Below are positions 44,466-55,919 of a stretch of 64,000 bases of DNA, one piece after another. The DNA comes from Lyophyllum atratum (lineage: Eukaryota; Basidiomycota; Agaricomycetes; Agaricales; Lyophyllaceae). The first letter of the stretch is position 1. Each line of letters starts with the position of its first letter. The translations under genes and the position numbers were made by a program. The notes under the pieces were generated by a model, which searched no databases, was not told the origin of the DNA, and saw only the letters and a list, made by a program, of their open reading frames with translations. Location of the stretch: assembly GCA_014905825.1 (NCBI GenBank), contig JACGCN010000015.1, positions 620,001 to 684,000 on the forward strand, written 5' to 3'.

Positions 44466-46884
44466 GGTGAGCTGAGGAGGTGTAGGAGTAGCGCAGGCGC
44501 TAATTCTTTGCCCCGGGTACGTGTTTGTTATACATAAGAATCAGCGGGTCGTAATGACATCAAATTAGAAGGTTGTTGGTGACCTGATGCATTGAGGCGG
44601 AGACCCTGCGAGACCGTCAGTCTCCAAGGCGTTAGAGCATATATGGCCTAGTTCATCATCTTGGGAACGACGATGAGAACGTCATGATGACCTCGTCAAC
44701 GACCTTCAAGATGTTTGAAGGATTCATTCACGTAATCACATGCACCACTAAGAGTTCCTGGCCTGGCTCAAGGCTTTCAGTAATGATTATATTCTCGAGT
44801 AGAGCATACCGGCACGACAAAACTTTCGCCAAGTTGTCTTCCCACTGCCAGGCAGCCGAAAGTACTATCATCAGAGCTCTTGTCAAGATGGATCCAACAT
44901 CCGATATCCGAGCCGCCTCCAAATATTTTGCCAAGCATGGCCACAACATCATAACAGCTGCAGTCTACTACTAGATATGTACAGCTGACAAAAAAACATG
45001 AGATCCACCTGCGATACTTCAGAAAACGAGTCTGAAAGACCACAGTTCATCGTACTTTTCACTTACCGTTATTATATTGACTATTTCACGTCCACCTCAA
45101 GCTAACATCTTCTCTGCCTCTTAGCCTACCAAGTATGAGTAGTGACTGTGCTTATTCCTGTTTCCGAGAGGGGAAGTAGAATGAATCTGGGCGACAGCAG
45201 CCTGCAATGCGTGGTGAAGCCCCTTATACTCTCCACTCGCCGCAGTTATATTTTCCCTTGACATCGAAGGATTTTGCGCCAGGATGCCCACGGTAGCACA
45301 TCTGCGTTGCGAGGCGTGTACTGTGCGATACCTTGGTCTAAAACGAAGTAAAAATCTGAGACAAATGATCGTGGCGCTCCCGAATTGCACGACATAATGT
45401 TACCCTCGTGGTCTGGTGTGATCCACTCGCAGAGTTTCATGGGACATCTGCTGAGAGGAGCATTGATATAAGTACCTAGACAGCACCACTAGAGCGGTGT
45501 AGAATATGAGTAAGCCGAATGGGCATACGACCATGCAGATACACGCCTCGTTTGTGCTGGTCTGCACTATAAGTTCGAAAGGAACGTGTTAGAAACAGTA
45601 TCCCGACCGGCCACAAGAAGGGACGTAGCTTCAGAAGTACGGGGTTGTTAGTGAAACCGTCGGCTTCGCCCTGACCAAAACCCTTACAGAGGCATGCAGG
45701 CGGGGGGCCGTGGAAGGAAATATAATCTGCATGGTCACAAGGGTGGAAGAGATTAGTTAGCCGTTGGTAACTCTTTCGGACGAGGAGTAAGGACCTCTCT
45801 GTGTGCACCAGGTTCTTCACAACGTAAGATATGTGCATTGTTACCTTTCAGGTCGGATGAGACGACCGAGCATGACCACTCACCGAGGACAGCCTAAACA
45901 TCAGTGATGGTGTATCGTTAAAAAATAACATTTTTGATTCGAAATCGTCCTCCACGAATGACCGTGCAGAATAGGTTTTCTCGATCACGGCTAGTCGAAA
46001 TTTCTGCGCTTCAACCGCCAGCGGGAATACTTGAGAGTGGAAGATCGTTAACTGTACGCTTTCTGGATGAGAAGAGCAGCATTATCGAAATGGAGAGCGT
46101 ACCTGCTTCTCCAAAAGTTCTCTAACTGGAAACCGCTGTAAGGTGCGTTCGGAACTCAGAGTCATAACACCTCTTCTCCACCGAGAGATGCATCTCTTTC
46201 ACGTAAGGTCCGACGTCCTTGTACTCTGCGGAGTCGTTCTGCGCGTCTGATGGATGGAAATTAGCCATTTCCCGTGGCTCGAGTTTGATGTTGATGCCTG
46301 ATTCCATGATGCCTGATTCCAAGCATCGGACTGTGGCGGGTAGCCTGGGTGCGAGCCCCAATGTTGCGTGTGCATACATATGCGATATCTTTCGCGTTCA
46401 TATTGTTGATCGCGTCGGTGGTGGTCGGTGGTCTTTACGGTACGCGAATGTTTTGATAGCCGACACGAGGCCACGTTTTCGAGAACAACACGAACTACTT
46501 CAGGAATTGCAGGGAAGCTACTTGTGAACAGGAGGATCTGGCAGCGCGTTTCAGACTGTTTCAGGCACCAGGAAAACCAGAGCCTATAGATGCAATAGCA
46601 GAGATCGCGTATATGATGCGCCAACCAGCATCTGAGATACAAATCACGATGGCATACCGTTTCCTCCTTAGAACCCGTCAGAATTAAACAGAAACTGATG
46701 TGATTAGATTGTACGTACAGCGGGCTTCAAGCGGCCTCGAAGATATTCCTTCAAGTCTCTTTCGATGGCGCCCACCATATCATGTAACGTAAAATGACCT
46801 ACCGCAGACCTATAGTTCTCAAAAGCTAGGCATCAACAAACCGTGCCACAATACATTTGCACATTTTACAAGAGGTCATAAAAT
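44466..46884. other. 2.4-kb region without a supported gene
   Basis: Some minus-strand stretches look faintly coding (45121-45300, ending HSHYSYLVG; 45476-45840 with a Cys-containing HPCDHADYISFHG segment), but I could not join them into a gene. At about 46300-46325 a 13-base piece is duplicated side by side. No transposon termini were found. Confidence 0.35.
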
Positions 46885-48473
46885 CTACTCAGCCTTGTGC
46901 CCCTTTCCCTTTTTCTCGCGCGAATCTCCCGCCAGCCACATGGCCGAGAACACGAAAAATGCGACGCTGGTGCTAATGGCACCAGTGTAGTATGGCCATG
47001 CAGCACTCAGGAATCGTGGGTATCCATCATGTCTAGGAGGGACCACTGCAACAGTTATGGAGCTCTCGAGGAAGGTGAAGCTAACGCGCCATATTCTGTG
47101 AGTAAACATAGACTTCTGTCAAGATCAAGGCCACGTACCCTTTGCGCTTGTAGTCGATTACGAACTTGAAGACACCGTGTCTATCAGGTGCGCGGAAGGT
47201 AACTGAATATTTTCCTGGGACACTCTCGACTGGCAACAAGGCTGTTCGGATGTGGGGGTCCAGCATGGTAAATTCGAACTGTAGGTCCCTGATCCCCGAA
47301 TACGGCACCCAAGTTGACGTCTTCGAATCATACTTCGAAATGTACGCGCTGTATTCCTGAAGGGCTGTTAGACGGTAAAGACAACTGAGAGCTATTCAAA
47401 TCGTACGATTTTGTCATTTGTGGTATACTGTTCCAACGGTTCCGTCTCATTTACGCGATGGTGTTCAGTTTTATCGATGCGAAGAACGTTTGTCTCCTGG
47501 AACGTCCATTTCGCCACGTCGCGGTTAAATTGCAAGTTACCGGATGGCACACCCCTGCATTAGGTTTCGATTAATGCATCTACGCCATTCTTAATTCAAG
47601 CGGGACGTACTTGGATACTTCTTTTCTCGCGTATTCATCGCTGAAGACATCAACACCTCCGACCCAGGTAACTCGGGACCCGTCAAGGGTCTGGAAACCT
47701 GTTACCAAGCCAAGCTGAGAGCCTGCCCATAGACCTTCACCGCCTCTCTCAGCTGCATCAACGATAGCATCAGCGGAGCCACCATCTGTTTCGGCGGCAA
47801 AGCTTGCAGCGGGTGCGCGCAGGATAGGCACAAGTAGAGGGTTGTTTCCAAGGGAATGCGGAACGCCGGAGAACCAGACAGGGTGGAGATTTGGCGAGAG
47901 GATGGGGTGGCTGGCTGGCACGGGGACGGGGATGACATTTGGTGATCCCTGGCGTTCGGGGAAGTATGACACCAGTGGGGTGCCAGGAGGTGGGAGCGTA
48001 AGTGAAAATTCTGCGGCCAAGGAGGAAAGCGGCGTTTGTTTGGGTGACAGTGCTATGAGGAGGTTGGTCTTCTTGCCCAATAGCTCTACTAGGGACTGAG
48101 GTGTGATATCCTTCGCAAAGACTGAACGACGTGAGATAAATGGCAGAAGATTTAAAGATGACCGTACCCTTCGTTTCTGGTGCCAGGAGTATGACGTGGG
48201 CGAACATCGGGGTGTCATACTCAATGACCACAGGTGTTTCGGCCTTGGGCGCACGGAATGTCAAGTCATAGCCCTGCTCTGTAAATAAATTAACAGGGTA
48301 TTCGGAGAAAGAGGTATTAATCACGGACCTTTCAAACCATCGAAGAACAAGGAGTAGTTGTCCTGTTGCTTGGGCTCTACGATCACAAGTACGGAGTCTC
48401 CTGTACTGGACTTGGCATTAAGGCCTGTGGCGAGGGCCGTTATAAGAACGAGTAACGAGCGAAGGAAGACCAT
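46885..48473 (-). CDS. WBP1: Oligosaccharyltransferase subunit OST48/Wbp1
   Basis: Six exons (48473-48329, 48278-48168, 48121-47611, 47554-47407, 47356-47139, 47095-46885) encode 447 aa. A signal peptide (FLRSLLVLITALATGLNA) precedes the luminal domain with DSVLVIVEPKQQDNYSLFFD, EQGYDLTFRAPK, AKDITPQSLVELLG. Toward the C-terminus are KYSVTFRAPDRHGVFKFVID, VAVVPPRHDGYPRFL and one membrane helix, then a lysine-rich cytosolic tail. This is an essential subunit of the ER complex that transfers the N-glycan to nascent proteins. Introns are 43-56 bp; one is only 43 bp. The start is 271 bp from the divergent adenylate kinase. Confidence 0.95.
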
Positions 48474-48744
48474 AGTCTCGACTCAAACCAAGACTTGGTC
48501 GTTGAAAGTATCTGTAGAGCGTTTTCCCACCTGCGACGGGTTCCACGTCGCGGCTGGATATTTTTGGACAGGTGTATGCCACGGGCTTTCGGAACAAACA
48601 GTGGCTACCTCCTGCCACGACATCGGCTGGCACCGCGTTCCCAAACCCCGACAAAGTCCGACTACATTCAACAGCGAAGACTTTAAGCCAGCAGGTCGAA
48701 CTCCTGGCCATCGAATTTTCTCGGTTTTCCTTCATTCTATCGCA
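48474..48744. promoter_or_regulatory. Bidirectional promoter region WBP1 / adenylate kinase
   Basis: 271 bp between two divergent start codons. No TATA box is obvious on either side, in keeping with housekeeping genes. Confidence 0.5.
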
Positions 48745-49670
<926 letters not shown>

Positions 49671-50280
49671 ATCTAGAGTACCGCGGCCTTCGAGGCAATA
49701 GATGACCATTTTTTGCAAGGGATCATCTGGCTGGACTGAAGGGCAAAAGCCGCTCGTCGTGATATATTCCTCGGCGCTCGCGCAATCCAAGGTGCATGGA
49801 ACGCGAAACGTGTAATGTGCCGAAGAAGCTTGCAGGTATGCAAACAAAAACAAAAGGGAAGCAGAAGGAAACGAATTGCCCCCTTGAGCCCCCCTGACAT
49901 CCCCATACAGTTTCAGCAGCATGATCATATCATCATGTTTCGCTGAATCTGACTACTCTTGTTCTCCAGCCGCACTCGCACTGCCATCAAAAAGTCGACC
50001 ACGGCGGAGAACCTCAATTGGCCTTCGTCTGTATGAGTCATGACTACATACTCTCATGGTCACGGACAAAACCTAGACGCGTAAGGGAAACCGGTCGGTG
50101 ATTTGTAATGCTTTTGTCGATCTTTCTTAAGCGAAGACCCTGACCTGCATCCCCAGGCCATGGCTGATCCAGATCGTCGGGTGGGTCTGAATGCCGTGTT
50201 CTTCTTGATATGGGGTCCATATAAAGCGGAGGCCGTTAGCAGAGCCGTTAACGCACGTTTTTCAACCAAGACAAGACCCC
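49671..50280. other. Intergenic
   Basis: About 610 bp, 3' flank of adenylate kinase and 5' flank of the regulator. Frames on the minus strand overlapping the kinase 3' end are shadows. Confidence 0.45.
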
Positions 50281-52485
50281 ATGCCTCCCCATAAAACTGA
50301 TTCTACGCTACGAAGAGGCACAGCCTGTTTATCCTGCCGGTGAGCATTGACTGAACATCCAGCATCTCCCTTTCTCTGATCACCGTCACGATATCAACAG
50401 AAAGAGAAAATTGGTAATAATCATTCAAGTTATTCATTATCGCGTCATCTAATGCCATCGATCTCCTGTCTAGAAATGCGATGGTATACGACCAGTCTGC
50501 CGTCAGTGCACGAAGATGAATCGCGCACACTCGTGCGAGTATGACGATAAGCAACAGAAGAGTCGGACTCAACTTCTGAAAGAGCAACTCTCCCAGTTGG
50601 AACATCGCCTACGTGAACTTGAGTCGAACCCGAGTTCGACTTCCCGTGCGTCCTCAGTTGCTTATATCGTTATTGAATTTTCATTCTCTTCATTGTTTTA
50701 TTAGCTGCACCTCCGTCTCCCCCTTTCCAATTCGAATTCGAATCCTATGGGCTCGAAGCATTTGGTGATGGTCACATAGCTTCATCTTTGAAACGTCCCC
50801 TGGTCAACCTCGCCTCATCGTCTGGCACACCTTCACCATCGCCTTCAGAATCGGGGTCCGCCAACCCATCGATGCTCTTTCACCCTGCCGAGAATTTTCG
50901 GTTGTCACCAGTGGACAGTGCCCCTGGATCGAATTCAAACTCTATCCTGGGGGCGCCCACCATATTGGATCCTAGGATTTCCCTCCCTCCTCGTGCAAAA
51001 CAGTACCTGTGAGAGCCTCAGCACAATTTTTCATATTATCAACTGACCCTATCTGTACGAAAAGGTTGGACGTTTTTGTGGCCCACAGGCACCAGTGTTG
51101 GTTTTACGCCAGCATGGATAGATTTCTTGATTGCTCGCTCGATCAACGCGAGCCACATCCCGCCCTTATCAACGCGATGTACCTCCTGGCCTGCCATTTC
51201 GCACATACCCCGTTTTATTTGGACATGGAGCCCGCCTTCTTCATCCAGGCCCAACACGAAATTAACGCAGCGTTGGACAGCTCTGATCGTCTCGCCGATA
51301 TTGTCCAGGCTTCATCGCTCCTCGCCATCTACCTTTACATGAACAATCGCGTCATGGAAGGTTACCGACATACCTTCTCTGCTGTACGGCTAGCTATCGG
51401 ACTCGGGTTGCACCAAATTAGTCCTGCGACAGCGATGTCAGGCATATACCCTCAACAAGCACCGCTCATACCTATCTCGCTCCCACGCGACAATCAAGAA
51501 CTCGACGACCGTGTCTCTGCCTTCTGGCAAATCTTTATGATCGACCGTTGCTGGTCGGTCGCCAACGGCCTACCGCTCGCGCTACCAGACAAGAACACCG
51601 CGCAGTGCCGCATTCTTACTCCGTGGCCGACCGGCCTAGAAGCCGCCAACTGGGTGAGCGCATACCTCTACTTCAGCCAGATATCCTTCCTGACGGGGCA
51701 AGCAGCATGATAATGGGTTTCAGCCGCCCGTCCAAACCGTCCAGTCATTTCTCGATGGCATAGATCACTTGGGCACACTTGAACAATTCATGCCGGCCCT
51801 GAAAGCCAAAGCCGCCGCCCTCTACGAACTGACATCTCGATCGAAGAATGGTATGTCTACAGTCTGATTGACAGTAAGCGTCAATGCCGCGATGTTGATG
51901 GTCTGTTCCAGGTTCCGATCCGAGCGATTGGGGGTACTGTTTCGCAGAAGCTGCTGTGCAGCGTTTCTCCTCCACGATTCCCTCGCTACCGTTTGATCGC
52001 GATTACTTCATGGTGCAGACGATGATCTACACTTCTTTCGTCCATCTCCAGCGCCACGTGCTCTTTGATGGAAGAGCGCTCAAGGCTGGGAACTCAATTG
52101 TCAGGCTCATTTGCCAATTGAGCGACGCCGACTGGCAGTATCTCGATCCGATAGTCAGTGTACGTTGCGCCGGAGCTCATGTGAACTATGGTTCAGCGAC
52201 TAACGTTATTGTCCCCCCAGGTGTGCTGGTTGTCAGTTGCAGAGATGCTCATGCGCGCCGTGGCCAGCGCCAAGGTGGATACTTTCCCTGGAGACGTCAG
52301 CAATATTGTCAGCGTCTGTTGTAGTGGCTTGGACGTCCTTGCCAATGCCCTGCATACATTTGGGGCATATTCTCCTTTGTCTGGTACGCATGACACGTTT
52401 TTGAAACCAGGAGTTCACCATTAACTGATGACGTTTCGTGCGTACAGGTGACCTTGCCTTGAAAGTCGAGTTAGCCCGTGGATAA
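50281..52485 (+). CDS. Zn2Cys6 fungal transcription factor
   Basis: Nine exons (50281-50339, 50401-50413, 50474-50645, 50705-51008, 51065-51653, 51724-51850, 51912-52159, 52221-52383, 52448-52485) give 570 aa with all phases closing. The binuclear zinc cluster at residues 15-45 has six Cys: ACLSCRKRKLKCDG, then VCRQCTKM and SCEYDD. A short coiled coil follows (LLKEQLSQLEHRLRELE). The middle region is the fungal-specific transcription factor domain (LLDVFVAHRHQCWF, FWQIFMIDRCWSVANGLP). The zinc cluster is split by two introns around a 13-nt exon. Its target genes cannot be inferred. Confidence 0.93.
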
Positions 52486-53141
52486 TCCGACCCTAGTCTC
52501 ATGACATGGTGCTTCTTGTTCAGCGCCCTATTTATCGTCTTTAACGTCTTTCATGCCTTCTAGTGTATCAATAGCAGATTCTTTATTTCCGTTCTTACTA
52601 GACATAGCTACTACCACCCATGTATCATATATGTAACAGCCATATTTAAAGTGGAATAACGATACCCCTTCGTTCCCAACGCGCTTCAGACGGTACTCAT
52701 CGAGTCAGAACTGCGTTGGAATGTCAAGGAGAAACACGAGGAATGCGCAAGGAAGTGCAATGCATATTCCGTTTTGTGCTAAAATAAGATACACAAGAAC
52801 AACACCAAAATAGCAGAAGTCATTCCGAGGTCGGGATACTCGGCAATCTAAGCGTGAGCGCTATTTAATTCACCAGGCGCGTCGGGATATAGTCAGGGTG
52901 GAGATCTACCGCCGATCCGAGTCCGTCCCCGCACGCATCATAGGTAACTCCCACCCCTGCACTGTGTGACCTCGGCGGCGCCTCGGGCTGCACCCTGACT
53001 CCAAGTCTGTCATATTGTCAAACGGAATTGTTCGCGTAGCGATCGGCGGAGGCGATGGCTCGCTAGCGCGCACTCCCCATATGATTGTCGGGGACGTGTT
53101 CTTCTTCGACTAGAGCCTCCTAGCTTTCCCTCAAAAGTACA
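52486..53141. other. Intergenic
   Basis: 3' flank of the regulator followed by unassigned sequence up to the pectinase fragment. No gene supported. Confidence 0.4.
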
Positions 53142-53426
53142 TGGACGCTCGTGCCTACCAGGTCAAGCTACGTGACCATCGACCATGCCAAGGTTTTGAT
53201 AGAATGAATCTCGGAGAGGTATCCTTCTCATCGAAGTACAATCGCTAAAAAGCTTACACGGTCATCACAGAACGATGCGGTCGATGTTCAGGAGTCTCAA
53301 CAGTAAGTCAAGGGACTATGCCATGTCGTCGCGACACTCGCTGTATGTTTCCGATGTAGCGTCGTCGTGAAAAATACGGTCGCCATTTCGCTCGATGACT
53401 CGTTCAGTACCAAGACATGGGACTCA
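53142..53426 (+). pseudogene. Detached fragment of a pectinase-like gene
   Basis: About 285 bp nearly matching the minus strand of roughly 63195-63475: the end of one exon (RSSYVTIDHAKVF in the intact gene), intron, a 32-nt exon, second intron and the start of the next exon (VAISLDDSFSTKTWD). Because introns are included, the copy came from DNA. Frame and splice sites are partly damaged: for example, the first donor region reads GTATCC and the second acceptor has lost bases. Similarity stops abruptly on both sides. Confidence 0.85.
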
Positions 53427-53666
53427 GTGCGTTTCTGCAAATGATATTTCGCCTCGGATTAGGAACGGGTCATGGATTGAAAGTCTGGTATGCATGGATC
53501 GTATAAAGTGCAACGTATTCGATATAGCAAAGCGAGGTAATAATGAGCGATAGCAACGAGACGATTACGTGTGGAATGAGGATCTATCGCACGTAAAGCC
53601 TCAGTGGCCTGCGAACCTGAGGGTAAAACAAACGAACTCACACAAGAAGAGTGGCACGTCGCACTC

Positions 53667-54226
53667 CTAGTCTTCGCTGTAGTGCTCCGGCAGATGGGCA
53701 TCAACATACCAATCTGGTTCCCTTCCACCCATAATGCTCTTCAGTTTCTCCAACTGCGACTTGCTCGGCCTGTTCACAAACGAACTCCTCATCGAGCTGC
53801 ACACCGACACGAGCACTGGCCAGGCGTTCGAGTCCAAGTCACGGTCGCCACCGCGCTCGGGGTAATCTTTAGGCAGGACCCGCTCAATTCGAAGACCCTT
53901 TATTCCTGACGATGAGGCCAACAGCTTCCTAGCGAGATAGATTTTAGTGAAGTTCGTGTTGTCGGGTTGGTAGTTCCTGACGCGATGGCTGTTCTGCTCG
54001 CAGTAGGTGATGAGCCAGTCTCGGGAAACCGTGAAGCCGTAGAATACGCGATGATTTTTAAACTCTTGTGGACGCCTGGGGACTGGAGGAACAATTTGAT
54101 CTGGAATCGCCGGGTTGTCGGTATTGGGGGGGAGGTGGGAGGGTGGGTTGGACAGCTGGGAGCATAATGAGTGAACTTGAAGCACGAACGGTAGATGATA
54201 GAATTTCTTACGCTCATGGTATCCAT
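53667..54226 (-). CDS. Unknown conserved-looking protein, 167 aa
   Basis: A 15-nt first exon (54226-54212, Met-Asp-Thr-Met-Ser), a 56-bp intron and a second exon 54155-53667. Segments such as YGFTVSRDWLITYCEQ, KGLRIERVLPKDYPE and WPVLVSVCSSM look ordered. No signal peptide or membrane helix. Not recognised. The start codon lies 44 bp from the end of the retrotransposon at 54271-55915, which has replaced its immediate upstream sequence. Confidence 0.6.
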
Positions 54227-54270
54227 AGACTGTCCGAGAGACAACATCGGAGGAGGAGGATGGGTCACGG

Positions 54271-54455
54271 TGGAGTGTCGTCGGGCGACGCTCCAGTTTG
54301 GGCAGCCATGTTTGGTCATGTTTGGCTAGACCTTCCGGCGCGTAGTCAGTATGTACCGTTTTGGGCGTTCACCAGGACAATACATAGCATTCGCTGCTCG
54401 CACTGCGTCTGCACACTGCGCATCTCAGGGCTTTGTGGCAGATCGGGCCACTCCA
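54271..54455 (+). repeat. 5' LTR of the small retrotransposon
   Basis: 185 bp, identical by eye to 55731-55915. The first 25 bases form a near-perfect hairpin (TGGAGTGTCG ... CGACGCTCCA). Confidence 0.9.
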
Positions 54456-54457
54456 TC

Positions 54458-54480
54458 TGGTGACAACTGCGCGATTCGAC
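54458..54480 (+). other. Primer-binding site of the small retrotransposon
   Basis: Starts TGG two bases after the LTR. The reverse complement ends in CACCA and contains GTCGAATC, resembling the T-loop and 3' end of a tRNA, so the match may extend over more than 20 bases. The tRNA species is not identified. Confidence 0.65.
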
Positions 54481-54618
54481 TCACGGTGTCATCGTTCTCT
54501 CGCTTTCCTGCTTTCCGTGACTGTGTTACTCTGCTTTCGTGTTTTCGCGCTCTCTGGCCTCTTTTTCGTGTTTACCGTGTTTCCGACTCCGAGTTTTAGC
54601 CGCTGAGACTGTCCTGTT

Positions 54619-55647
54619 ATGGCACCAGGAAATGGAAAGAACCATAAAGGTTCAAAAGCGAAGAAAGCCACGATAGCTGCCACATCACCACAGCCGCAGC
54701 CACCAGCTTCAACTACTGAGCATGCACCCGTTGTACCAGCGAACCAGATGGCGAATCCGGCCGATACCTTCAACGCCGCAGTCAGGAATTTTTTGAATGC
54801 AGAGGGCCGGCCACTGACACTAGACGGCTATGTCGCTTTGAAGGAGCTATGGGATATGGCGCTCGAGATTGGGAGGAGGACGGGCTCTGGAGAATTGGTG
54901 AACTCAGGGAAGAATGAGGCATGGAACAGTGGATACGACGCAGGCAGGCAGTGGGAGAAGGATGCGATGGACAACCGGCTAGAAGAGAGGTATTATGATG
55001 GATACCGCGACGGCGAGCAGGCTGGACGCGAAGAAGAGAGGGACGAATGGCGCATAGCAGGACATTCTCTGACACAGGCGAAGTGCACATACCTCGGAAC
55101 GACGAGCGACGCTGGGATACAGACGAAGTCGACACCATCGGCGAACACCTTCGAAATTGCGATTCAGACACCAGCTCCCCCAGTCACGGCTTCTACGATT
55201 GCTCTCGTCGATACAGAGACGCCGGTCGAAACCGCGGCACCTGTCAATTGGGCAGATGACGCCGACACAGAGCTCCCAGTACTACTCGCACCGACACCAG
55301 CACCGACACCGAGATCACGCGACTTCTCCGTTCTTTTCACGGGATCTGCAGGACCGTTTAACACCCTTCAGCGTCGTGTTCGACGATTACATCGAGGACA
55401 CCGAGTACCGCAGCGACAGCGATTTATACCCCGTGTCAACTACAGTCAGGAACCTATCATAACCTACCGACACCCATCCGGCATTGCACAGGGAAAACCT
55501 GTATTCACAGTACAGTCGCCACCGCGACCGCCACCCCCACCATCGGCATCAGTATCGGCTCTTCCGGTTGAGTTGGACTGGGATAGAGACCCGCGACTAT
55601 CGAATCTTCGTAACGCGCTTCACAGCTTGGGATGGATTCGAGTTTGA
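54619..55647 (+). CDS. ORF of the small LTR retrotransposon, unknown family
   Basis: 342 aa from an ATG. The N-terminus is Lys-rich then Pro/Ala-rich. A middle segment has repeated Tyr-Asp-x-Gly motifs (SGYDAGRQWEKDAMDN, RYYDGYRDGEQAGREEERDE), likely helical. Then comes a Thr/Pro-rich linker and an Arg-rich stretch (RRVRRLHRGHRVPQRQR) that could bind nucleic acid. No zinc knuckle, protease, RT or integrase motif is visible. Position between LTRs suggests a Gag-like role or a captured host gene. Both ideas are inference. Confidence 0.7.
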   Translation: MAPGNGKNHKGSKAKKATIAATSPQPQPPASTTEHAPVVPANQMANPADTFNAAVRNFLNAEGRPLTLDGYVALKELWDMALEIGRRTGSGELVNSGKNEAWNSGYDAGRQWEKDAMDNRLEERYYDGYRDGEQAGREEERDEWRIAGHSLTQAKCTYLGTTSDAGIQTKSTPSANTFEIAIQTPAPPVTASTIALVDTETPVETAAPVNWADDADTELPVLLAPTPAPTPRSRDFSVLFTGSAGPFNTLQRRVRRLHRGHRVPQRQRFIPRVNYSQEPIITYRHPSGIAQGKPVFTVQSPPRPPPPPSASVSALPVELDWDRDPRLSNLRNALHSLGWIRV

Positions 55648-55717
55648 GAGGTTAGGCTTTGTGGCAGTCAGGGTTTGGGGGACGAGTCAACGATCGCGAC
55701 GAGGACGTCGCTATGTA

Positions 55718-55730
55718 AAGGGGGGGCACA
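55718..55730 (+). other. Polypurine tract of the small retrotransposon
   Basis: A G-rich purine run (AAAGGGGGGGC) ends within three bases of the right LTR, the position needed for plus-strand priming. Confidence 0.75.
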
Positions 55731-55915
55731 TGGAGTGTCGTCGGGCGACGCTCCAGTTTGGGCAGCCATGTTTGGTCATGTTTGGCTAGACCTTCCGGCG
55801 CGTAGTCAGTATGTACCGTTTTGGGCGTTCACCAGGACAATACATAGCATTCGCTGCTCGCACTGCGTCTGCACACTGCGCATCTCAGGGCTTTGTGGCA
55901 GATCGGGCCACTCCA
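55731..55915 (+). repeat. 3' LTR of the small retrotransposon
   Basis: 185 bp, identical to the 5' LTR and followed by the target duplication ACGG. Confidence 0.9.
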
Positions 55916-55919
55916 ACGG

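Larger units (their letters stand above)
54271..55915 (+). mobile_element. Small non-autonomous LTR retrotransposon with one ORF
   Basis: Two identical 185-bp LTRs (54271-54455, 55731-55915) start TGGAGTG and end CACTCCA. The 4-bp sequence ACGG flanks both sides (54267-54270, 55916-55919). Two bases after the left LTR comes a TGGTGACAAC primer-site-like string, and AAAGGGGGGGC lies just before the right LTR. The interior holds a single 342-codon ORF and no protease, reverse transcriptase or integrase. It must have been moved by enzymes of another element. Identical LTRs mean a very recent insertion. Confidence 0.9.

Noticed and set aside
45121..45840. Possible multi-exon minus-strand gene
   Set aside because: Some coding-like pieces are present, but no start, splice chain or family motif could be established.
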